Source: Hyaloperonospora brassicae
Lineage: Eukaryota > Oomycota > Peronosporomycetes > Peronosporales > Peronosporaceae
Direction of reading: 5' to 3'
DNA: 64,000 bases
NCBI GenBank assembly: GCA_947650285.1
Contig: CANTFL010001109.1
Coordinates: 62,001-126,000 of the forward strand
The number at the start of each line of letters is the position of its first letter. Position 1 is the stretch's first letter. Positions 33,301 through 41,768 of this stretch are shown one piece after another. The position numbers and the translations under genes are program-made. Under the pieces are notes generated by a model, which saw only the letters and a list, made by a program, of their open reading frames with translations, was not told the origin of the DNA and searched no databases.

Positions 33301-35198
33301 CCAACAGGTGGCCATCGTGGGAGAGAAAAGACTTACCTCACGGTAAGTCGTGACTTTTACTGGCCCCGCCAGTATCAGTTTGTACGCAAGTACATACGTG
33401 CTTGCGAGGTTTGTCAACGGGTGAAGCCTAGTCCTTCATCCCGTGCACCATTACAGCCTCTACCGGTCCCGGCAGAGTGCTGGCAGTCCGTTTCAATGGA
33501 CTTCGTCTTCGGGTTTCCCGAAGACGACCACAAGAATAATGGTATTCTTGTGTTCGTTGACCGATTCAGCAAGATGGTCCATCTTGCTGCTGTCCCTGAG
33601 TCGATCAAGGCTCAAGGTTGTGCTCGTGTCTTTCTTGACACGGTCTTTCGACTCCACGGGTTACCCCGTGAACTCGTATCCGACCGTGACCCTCGGTTCA
33701 CGGCGGCATTTTGGCAAACCGTGTTCCGTTCTCTTGGAACACGATTGAAGATGTCTACTTCTGACCATCCGGAAACAGATGGTCAGACGGAACGTGCGAA
33801 CCGTGTCCTCGAAGAGATCCTTCGAGGATATGTCCACTCGTTTTCGAGTTGGAGCGAATTCCTACCCATGGTGGAATTCGCCATCAATAATTCGGTGCAT
33901 GCTTCCACCCAGCACACACCGTTTTACGTGAATGGCTTACGCCATCCACGTGTGCCCGCCCTTCTAGAGTGTGACTCTTGGATAAGGGGGGAGGGACTCG
34001 CTCGAGCAAAAACCGTTTTGGCTCTTGCTCATCACGTGTCGACGCTAACGTCGTCACGTATGATGCCGATGTCGATCAGGTCGACATCGATGAAGAAGAC
34101 CACCTCAATAATAGCGGCGACGCTATTATTGACTCGGATGATGATGACGATGCTGGTATATTCAGCATCGCCAACGATTATGCCAGCGAGGAAGAAGACA
34201 ACCTCGCTGAAGAAGAGAGCAATCTCTTAGCAGTGCGCACGAAGCGCACTGAAAGACAAAACAAAGAGTCAGCAGAGAACTTCCTGCTGACTCGAGAAGC
34301 GGTAGTCCGTTTCGTTCAGGACTCCATCGCAAATGCGGTGGACCGTCAGAAACGGAACGCAGACAAGAATGGAAGAGCAAATGTTCTTTCATTTAAGGTT
34401 AACGACCTAGTACTACTGTCTACGGTAAACTTACCTGGACATGCAGTCACTAGTGTCGGCAGTAGTAAACTACTGCCGAAATACATTGGGCCATTTCGAG
34501 TGTTGCATCGCAAGGGCAATGCATACACACTCGAATTGCCACGTAGGATGCGCACGCATCCTACGTTTTACGTGGGGAGGCTCAGGCCGTACTGTCAGTA
34601 CGAGCCTTCTTCTTCCGATGAAGATAGCCCCCACGTTCAAGAACATCCATCAAGTTCTTGCGTTCGCGCTCCAGACGATCCGTCTGGTCGCGCAGATATG
34701 ATACCTCGGAACTCAACCGAGATATCTCCCCGCGAGCTGTCGCCAGCTCGCCGAAAAGGGAGCGGACATCCCGCTCGACCTGAAGCTGCGCTGTGGCATA
34801 ATCGGCGCGGTCTCTCGCCCGATCAGCCTCGCGATCCTTGCGGTTCTTCCGCACGGTATCAGTCAAAGCGTAGCGCCGGTCGCGCTCGTGCTTCAAGTCA
34901 TCGCGCAATTCATCGATTGCGCGATCCATCTCGTAAGGGTCGAGATGGTGGGCCTGGGGTTCTGGAGGAGGTCTTTCCTCCTCCACCACATCCTTTGGTG
35001 GATGCTCACGGTGATCAACGCTTTCTAGTGGAGCGTATCTTGAACCACCGTGACGATTCAGGATCAAGGACGAGCTACCTCGTCCAGTGGCGGGGGTATC
35101 CACCCTCTTGGAACAGCTGGGAGCCCCGCTCTCAGCTGTTGATGGATGTTGAAGGTCTCGTCCGCCAGTATGACGAGACTCATCCGATTGAGTCCTGA
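30297..35198 (+). pseudogene. pol: Pol of gypsy copy B: protease, RT, RNase H, integrase, chromodomain (two frame breaks)
   Basis: Enters from gag by -1 shift. Order: aspartic protease (ALVDCGASNNF, with Cys in place of the usual Thr/Ser of DTGA/DSGA), RT (CVRKATGGWRIVHAF, MPQGLSNAPATFNR, catalytic SYFDDVFVHS), RNase H (VCDASDFAIG, VVYTDHASLR), integrase HHCC zinc domain (ECHDAPTGGH...CEVCQRVK) and DDE core (MDFVFGFP, SDRDPRF, DGQTERANRV), an acidic Asp/Glu-rich insert, GPY/F (LPKYIGPFRVLH) and C-terminal chromodomain (VERILNHRDDSG...[17 protein letters not shown]). The first frame, open to 33005, ends early because of one extra A near 32993 compared with copy A. The next frame, open to 34230, must shift -1 near the G6 run at 33986-33991 to reach the GPY/F-chromodomain frame (33978-35198). 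The second break is shared by copy A. So the element is close to, but probably not, self-sufficient. Confidence 0.9.
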
Positions 35199-36197
35199 GG
35201 GCCCATCGGTAAACACGCGCCCTAGGCGCTTGTAGACGGATTGCAAGTTTGCAATCGCGTCACGCATCTCAGCCGAGATGTGTGCCCTTCCCCAGGGCGA
35301 ATCTAGGGAATACACATCCCTATGTGCACGCTGCGAGTTGTCAGCACAACTCGCACAAGGGTCTCCCCAAGTGAGGCATGGAATGCCGGCCTCACTTGAT
35401 AAACGATGCAACCGGTACCTGGCACCGGTTGGCGTTCGCTTTTCGAACCTGAGGCGTGTCGCCTCAAGTTTCTTGAGCCACCCTTCTCGTCCAAAATTCT
35501 TTACGTTTTGGACGAACGCGTTCCACGCTGCCAAAAGCGAGTTTTTGTCACGCTTTTTGGTTGCAGTTGTACCATCGATGTCTAAGGAAGACATCGAGAT
35601 AAAAATCCTCTTCAGCGCGAAAGTTGCTCGCGCTGGGAGCTCAAGCCGTGAAGCTCAGTTGCATCGAATAAGGGTATTCGATGGTGTTGGCTTGTCTCGT
35701 GAGACAAGCTATTGATGAGCCGTTCGGGCAAACGCCACGGCTTCAGCTCATCACGCTTCACAGTGGTACCCTTGTCGGTACCACGGCTCCCAGAATGACG
35801 ACGGCTCGCGCCATCGTCATCACGCTCGTGCAAAGAAGCACGAGCTGTCGGCGGTGATGAGTAATACATCCTCACCACTCTGATCACCTTCATCATTACT
35901 GCCGAACAGACTGTGTTCCAACTCACGAGTCCGTTCGTTCGGCAGTGGCCTTGGCGAATACTGAGGCGTCGCCGGTGATCGAGACGCCTCTGGAACATTG
36001 CCCGAGTCAGACACGTCTGACTCGCCAGAGTAGATGACCTCAATGTCGGGGTCATCATGCGCACGCGGTGCTGTACCGCGTGCACCTGCAGCACCTCTTG
36101 CTGCAGGCGAAGAACGAGCAGCAGACGACGAATCGTCTGCCGCAGAAGCTGGCACAGGCACAGACTCTGTGTGCCTTGAGTCACCCCGCATAGACAT
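34582..36197 (-). pseudogene. Antisense coiled-coil ORF of gypsy copy B
   Basis: Reads from just inside the 3' LTR back across the pol 3' end. It starts MSMRGDSRHTESVPVPAS at 36197 (frame open to 35820), continues in the frame 36184-35612 (LKPWRLPERLINSLSHE), then 35594-35064 (SLLAAWNAFVQNVKNFGREG), then 35103-34582 ending in a long coiled coil (MDRAIDELRDDLKHERDRRY; SEVSYLRDQTDRLERERKNL). Joining needs about three frameshifts, at places that differ partly from copy A's breaks, so each copy is damaged but the underlying frame is shared. The coiled-coil part lies opposite the stretch of pol between the GPY/F motif and the chromodomain. Function is unknown. Confidence 0.5.
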
Positions 36198-36329
36198 GTT
36201 AACTATGCGAGGTCAGGTCGAGTTATGAACGGAACTGACCCAACAAGTGCTCCCTGTCCCAATGGTGCCCAACGGGTGGCCGCCATATTTTCGATAGTCA
36301 CACAGTGACTATCAGTTAAGGGGGGGTGA

Positions 36330-36723
36330 TGTAACGGGGCAGCCCGTTACATGGAATTGTCACTTTATAGAGAAAGTGACAATAAAGAATATTAAGTTGA
36401 ATATTCTTTGAACAATATCACCGATAGTGGTGATATTGGTGAAGCGACCAAAGGGTCTGCTCATTGGTTGATATCTTGATGATATCAACCCACCAATCGC
36501 CGCAGGACGCGCGCAATGAGTGGTGACGAGACGTCACCATACACTCAGTTATATTAACATAATTAAGTCAGGTTAAACAGAGAGACAGTAACAAAAGACT
36601 TAATTATATTAATATAACAGTTCTACTTTCCCCTTACCTACGCTTCCTCGTTTGCCTCGTGTACGTCTGTCGGGGCACCCGAAACCCTTGCGTTAAGTTC
36701 ACGCAAGGGTGTGCCCCGTTACG
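36330..36723 (+). repeat. 3' LTR of gypsy copy B
   Basis: 394 bp; begins TGTAACGGGG after the polypurine tract and ends CCCCGTTAC plus G. The next five bases, ATTAA (36724-36728), equal the five bases that flank the 5' LTR of copy A when read on the minus strand. Confidence 0.92.
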
Positions 36724-37030
36724 ATTAAGATATCAAGTTCTACTGATATATTTTTTTATGGATATGTTTCGAAGAATCGAGAAGGACTGGCTGAGAAGAA
36801 GCACAGCCTGACGTCATTGGGTGACGTCACAAGGAATGCTTCCTAAACTTCTAGAAGATCTTGAGAAGATCAAAGGGTGTAATCATTGTTCTAGATAAAT
36901 TAATGAGACTGATATAATTTGTCTAGAATATGAAATGAGTGGCTGAGAGGTAGCGAAGCAAGTTAGCAAACTAAGGACCATAGATATATTCACTTCACAT
37001 TTTGCCTTCGCCTGCGCAAATCAGTTAAAC
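36724..37030 (+). repeat. Probable copia LTR fragment
   Basis: Starts ATTAAGATATCAAG right after copy B's LTR and runs to about CAGTTAAACA at 37030, which would give TGTTAA...TTAACA-like ends of a copia LTR. Content is typical of an LTR (AT-rich, GATATATTT palindromic start), with no coding potential. It is inferred to be the 3' LTR of the copia fragment at 27807-28713 before an inversion. Confidence 0.4.
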
Positions 37031-38240
37031 AACTCCGCATACAAGGCAATCCGATGAAGTTATTATGCATTGTCTAGCCTTGACGTGTACACATATCTGT
37101 AAGTCATTTCTCATCTTTTGACTGTAGCTTCAAGATATCACGGTCGCACGTGGTAGTCTTAGCCGCAAACAGTCAGTCATTCTTCCTTTGTTCCTAGTTG
37201 ATGAAGCGTGAGATAGCGTCAAGCTACTTTTGGGTGCTGAGTAAAATCAGGTCTTGTTTCGCAAAGAAAATGCAAGATGACCCACTATCGTAACGGATAG
37301 GGAGATCGCTCCTATGTGAACTTTGTCAAAGGCGTTGTATATGTGCACAAAATATAGATCACCGATCCGGTCTAATCATTGTGCATGTACGACATAGCGA
37401 AAAAGGTAATGGCAAGTCGAGGTCCACATCTGCGTCCAAAAATGATAAACTGTATTCTTTTGACCTATGGCGAAATTACTAGTGGTCGTAGCTGGCGACA
37501 GCGTGTCTGAAGAATGTCGGACAAAACCATTATAATCAAACACACTAGAACAACTTCATTACAGAATTTGCTCATATGCGCTTACATATTCTGACCGCAC
37601 GTGGCTTGCTTACAAAGAGTAGTTTCTGTGCACGGGTCACTAAATCATGCATTTTTGACACAGGGTTTCTTCACGCGTTTAATGTCCAATGTTTGATGCG
37701 TATGTAACAATATACACTAAAACATTTTGCAGCAGTGCACGACCGATTGTCCATCGCTTGCGATAAAAAAGGACGATCAGCAACGTTCTTTTTCGAGTGC
37801 TCGACAACCTTACATATCTGCAGAGCATCTTTCGATTGAGATCTCATACCGTGCACGAAGCATGATAAATATAATCTTTGTACGTTAGATTGTAGATTAT
37901 ACCTCATTATTGAATAATTTATAGGTTATTTGTTGGTTATCAGAAGCCACTATTCAAACATTTGAATCCAGCGTTATGTTGCATTCACCCAAGTTGATAG
38001 CACGAATTGTTCACATTTCACCGTAGCGACGACCGCAAATCGCATGTTGATAAGTTTGGTTTGCATGAGCACTTAGTTCGTGCTCAGCCACCGACGTATG
38101 TAACAATCACAAGTGTTCTTGATAGCATTGCACAGTACAACAGAAGCGTGCAAATTGCTGCCTTCACAGCAAAAAATTCGTCAAACGTATTCATAACATT
38201 TGCCAAATTCAGGAGTTTGTACAGCATTACAGTAAACCAA
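37031..38240. other. AT-rich intergenic, nothing recognised
   Basis: No convincing coding frame, RNA gene or terminal repeat. Short frames at 37671-37907 (-) and 38007-38297 (+) lack motifs. Confidence 0.5.
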
Positions 38241-38259
38241 TTTTATGCCATCACTGGAG

Positions 38260-38566
38260 ATTTATGCCGTGTGACCCCTCAGACCTCCCGGGGGTGATCT
38301 GCGAGTACCGCGGCTCGGTTTGAACTCGCTAGGGGCCCACACCACTCATTACACTATGGGGCTTTCGGCTAGTAGAGCCTCCACCCCACCCAACTATCAC
38401 ACACCCTTCGGTGCGGGTTGGCAGGGCGGCCACCCATTGGGTGGTTGCTCGTCATACTTTATTAGCCTATCTCCGGCGCCCTGTAATCGAACCCCCCTCC
38501 AGGATATCAATCCAAGTACCTCCCGGTCCCAGCTCCAGTGGTCTACCACTCGGCCACTGGGGTCGG
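38260..38566 (-). mobile_element. tRNA-derived SINE with 19-bp target-site duplication
   Basis: About 307 bp flanked by a perfect 19-bp direct repeat (TTTTATGCCATCACTGGAG at 38241-38259 and 38567-38585). On the minus strand it starts CCGACCCCAGTGGCCGAGTG. Box A is TGGCCGAGTGG (matches TRGCNNAGYGG) and, about 60 nt on, a box B-like GGTTCGATTAC (one base off GGTTCGANTCC). The tRNA-like head resembles a class II (Ser/Leu-type) tRNA with a long variable region. The body has no coding potential. It would be transcribed by RNA polymerase III and mobilised by a LINE's reverse transcriptase. The SINE sits in otherwise anonymous AT-rich DNA. Confidence 0.85.
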
Positions 38567-39145
38567 TTTTATGCCATCACTGGAGGTTTCGTCATAACCC
38601 CACCCTAGAGTGGATTATTATAAGAGGGGGGTCTTGTTTGAGTAAAATAAATTAGGATAATACTGGGTGGAAGGAATCGGAAAAAGATTGAGAGAGGAAA
38701 TGTGATAAGATGAAGTCAAACTATACGCCAACACGAGTCTCGTGCTTCGGATTTCTCATTCTGCAAATTTGTTCGTGGGGATAAAACAAACGGCTCTCAT
38801 ACCCCCCGCACTAGTATGTGGACCGTTGCGCAGTAAGTCGCTGTGCCGTTTAAGACTTGGGTAGGCCCGCCTGTGCGCTTTCTGCAAGAAATATGCACAA
38901 GAAAACGAAGTGCATCTCTATCGAATGTGTGCCCACCAATTAAACGTGTATTGAGTAACTTACTCGCTCTTTTTTCCATAGTGTTTGCAAAGCGGCAAGA
39001 CCCCAATCAAGCGAAGTGACCTGAATCTGATATGGTACGTTCGACGCAATTCCGCGCTACTTACCAAATCTCACGTTGCACTCTGCGGGTATGCGCTCCT
39101 AAGGAATGAAAACTATAAAGCTGGAGCTTTTGAAAAATCAAGCTC

Positions 39146-40440
39146 TTACTCATCGTCGTCGTCGTCGTTGCCCATGCCACTGCTACTGTTGCCATCCAAG
39201 AGTAGTACGTGCGAGTGCGAGTCGGCAATGTCGCTCTTGAACACAAGTCGCTGGAAATGGAATTCGTACTCTTCGTGACGCCAAAGTGCCAAATCAGCGT
39301 TTTCTTCAAGAAAGAAGCTGCGGAAGCTGCAGCGAATCGATGCCTCGCTAATATCCGACCACGCGGCCTTGATCCAGCCGACAACAGTCAGAAGCGACGG
39401 AGGGTGCATTTCGACCTACCGTGTAGATGCGTAGTCCCTGCGCCTTCGGATTGTCGATCAGGTTGTCGAGGCGCTCTTTCAAGGGCTTGAAGACGCCGTA
39501 ATCGCAGGGATGGACATAAGACTTCGACCCGCCGGGGATGACCGCGTACAGGATCTTTCGAGCCTGTAGGTGAGGTTTGAGACTCTTGCTCACATGACTT
39601 GGTGCGGAGTCGAAAACGAGAAAATTCTTGTTCGGCTCAGGAAACGGAAGCATGTAGTCGACGTATCGTATTAACGAGTCCGAATTCATCAATGAATTGG
39701 CTTTTACGATAATTAGGATCACTCGCTTCGTCGATATCCGTAATTCCTTGTTCTTGTATAGAACACATGGATTAACGTGGTCCCGTCGCCTCTAATAGCA
39801 AACACAGTAGTCAGGCGAGCCTTTTCGAAGCCGAGAGACCTGACGGGTACGTCGGTGGCCCCGCGTTCCGCCAGCGTAATTTCCTTGTCATAGTCAGCAA
39901 AGCCCCCGGTCTCATCCAGATTGATCACGGTTTGCGGCTCGATCTTGTATTCGCGAACAGCCTTGCGCAAGTGAAAGCTGAAGTTGTCACCGCGCGTGGC
40001 GATAAGTTCAGCACTCAGTTTCAGCTTGTTAATTATCTTTCGCAAGACTGGATTGTGTCGGCGAAGAAAAGCCTAATCTTAAATATCCGAGAGAGCGAGG
40101 CCGGGCTGCTCTGCCATCTACCAGAGGATATTGCCTCCATCTCCACGACCCGGCGGCGAGAGACACGGATGTGCTTGGAACGAACTTCACGAACTTCAGC
40201 GATGAGTACAAAGTCCAGTTCTTCACAGGAAACACGGAGACCGCCCCCGCAAAAACGGAACCTCCTCGGTGACCCCTCGTCAAACGCGCCAGCATTGTCT
40301 TGATGGACTTAGTCTTGGATGCAGCGACGGTCGACGTTGTACTTGACGGCCACGGATCGTAATGATGCCTTCTTCGCCTCCCTTGCAATCTTCTTTTTCT
40401 CGTGGATAGTGTAGCGTTGAAGCCGAATTGTTGATCAGGA
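39146..40440 (-). pseudogene. pogo/Tigger-type DDE transposase pseudogene
   Basis: Minus strand. A CENP-B-type helix-turn-helix scrap lies near 40270-40440 (RYTIHEKKKIAREAKKASLR, then YNVDRRCIQD). The catalytic domain follows: NLDETGGF (first Asp, about 39920), FLVFDSAPSHVS (second Asp, about 39610) and HPCDYGVFKPLKERL (third Asp, about 39500). The tail WIKAAWSDISEASIRCSF runs into an acidic end (39409-39146). Frames change at least three times, so it is inactive. The family cuts and pastes DNA transposons with TA target sites. I could not place its terminal inverted repeats. Confidence 0.8.
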
Positions 40441-41344
40441 AATGAGAACCTATGCTGAGTACAACCAGGAGGTATTGCGGAGAGCATGCTGGAGCGATAT
40501 CACTTTGGCGTCATGGTGTGCTGATAGATTGTACATTTTGAACAAGACTGCTCTCAATTGCCTCGGGGTGGGGTTCGGTTATAAAGGGGGGTCAGCTGGA
40601 GGGATGAACTTGTGAAGTGACTTTTATTAGCATATATGGTTATGTTTAAGGGGAGTCTCAAATTGAAGGATGGGACTTAAAAACAGGTTGTACAGTATGT
40701 CACTACAAGCAGACCAGATGTAGTACGTGGCTCTATGATCAGTAATAAGCCAGCTTTTAAATACGTTGAGCAGCACAAAGAGATAGGTTCGACCTAGGAG
40801 CTGTGGATATTGTCACATATTTCCTTCGTCGATCGTTTATGTTTTATATTTACCGACATCTGGTAAATATAAACTCCAACGATCGACGTATCTTCACGAC
40901 ATTCGTTTTACAATCTACTCTATCTTACACCTTTTGCCTCTCCAAAAAATCACGTACTTTTGCTACTACAGTATTGTAAAACTTTTTCGGCGTGCATTAA
41001 TGACATCGCCTTTGTGCCGGCTGTATTGCTCTGCTGTGTTCCGTCGCCCGTAACCGCATAGATCTAAAATAGTTCTTAGTAAGTAGTGGCACTTCTAAAT
41101 GTTCACTCTGCCTTTTAGACCTGATTTGACGGACGAAGCAATGATACATGAGCAGTTCGTAAGCACTTGCGTCCTAAACATGTTTTGACGTGGCCAAGTA
41201 TTGATACAGGATCGTTATATGCACATACAATCGCGGGGGACACCCGCATGGCCGTCGTCACAGTAACGGTTAGGTAGTATTGCAACGAGGCACGTTCTTA
41301 CCAGATAACTTGTAAGACTTTGTGTTGATGGAATACAAGGCTGC
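40441..41344. other. AT-rich intergenic, nothing recognised
   Basis: No coding frame above background. An inverted repeat around 40826-40888 (CGATCGTT...AACGATCG with TATTTACC/GGTAAATA inside) forms one strong hairpin. It may belong to a small non-autonomous element. Confidence 0.45.
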
Positions 41345-41748
41345 GTACTCTCAGTGTCACGTACACGTAGCGAAAGGAAGAGCGAGGGTACAAACAGTGC
41401 TAGAGAAGCTCTGTATAAGGGACAAAGTGAAACTGAATCAAATATATTTAAGTTATCTAATGAACCATCTTTGTCTTCCTCTAACTATATTATAGTACAA
41501 CCCCTTGTGTGGGTTTCTTGCTTACGACCAATTGCACGCGTCCAGCAGCGATTGGTGATTAATTTGCTTGATGTAGCGTCTACATCAACCAATAATTGGA
41601 GCAACCAAGGATATTACCCTCGGGGGTAATATTCCGCCAACATCACCTTTTTTCGGGTAATGTTGATTGAACATTATCTAAATCGACAATATTAAACAAT
41701 TGATACATTCGTATTAATTTTATAAAACAGGCTCACCCCGTCACAAGT
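41345..41748 (-). repeat. Solo or remnant LTR of a gypsy family related to copies A/B
   Basis: Collinear with the A/B LTRs in reverse orientation: GTACACG near the start, GCGTCCAGCAGCGATTGGTG where A/B have GCGTCYTGCGGCGATTGGTG, two strong hairpins at the same places (41568-41588 and 41611-41632), and the end ACAGGCTCACCCCGTCACA against CGGGCTGCCCCGTTACA. No internal element sequence is attached. It lies about 20 bp before the NEMF-like pseudogene. Confidence 0.7.
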
Positions 41749-41768
41749 ATCGTGCGGATGTCGTCAAC

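Larger units (their letters stand above)
28714..36723 (+). mobile_element. Ty3/gypsy chromodomain retrotransposon, copy B (nearly intact)
   Basis: 8,010 bp. The 5' LTR is 28714-29116 and the 3' LTR 36330-36723 (TGTAAC...GTTACA type). The primer-binding site TGGTAGCA (29119-29126) fits the UGCUACCA 3' end of initiator Met tRNA. The polypurine tract AAGGGGGGGTG is at 36318-36328. gag is intact; pol is open except for a one-base insertion near 32993 and a frame change near 33980 shared with copy A. Between pol and the 3' LTR there are 1.1 kb with no sense gene but a long antisense frame. The whole element is packed with short stem-loops. The chromodomain, which usually guides integration to marked chromatin, places it among the chromoviruses. 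Confidence 0.95.

Noticed and set aside
33986..33992. A canonical -1 slippery heptamer at the G6 run
   Set aside because: In the correct frame the bases read agg ggg gag, which does not fit X XXY YYZ. Kept only as a shared frame break of unknown cause.
28714..36723. CRISPR-like array or clustered terminators from the many regularly spaced palindromes
   Set aside because: The palindromes all differ in sequence and overlap eukaryotic retrotransposon coding frames. There are no identical repeats with unique spacers and no cas genes.
38480..38570. A functional tRNA gene
   Set aside because: Box A is good, but box B is off-consensus, the acceptor arm does not close, and the whole unit including non-tRNA sequence lies between 19-bp target duplications. 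It is the head of a SINE.
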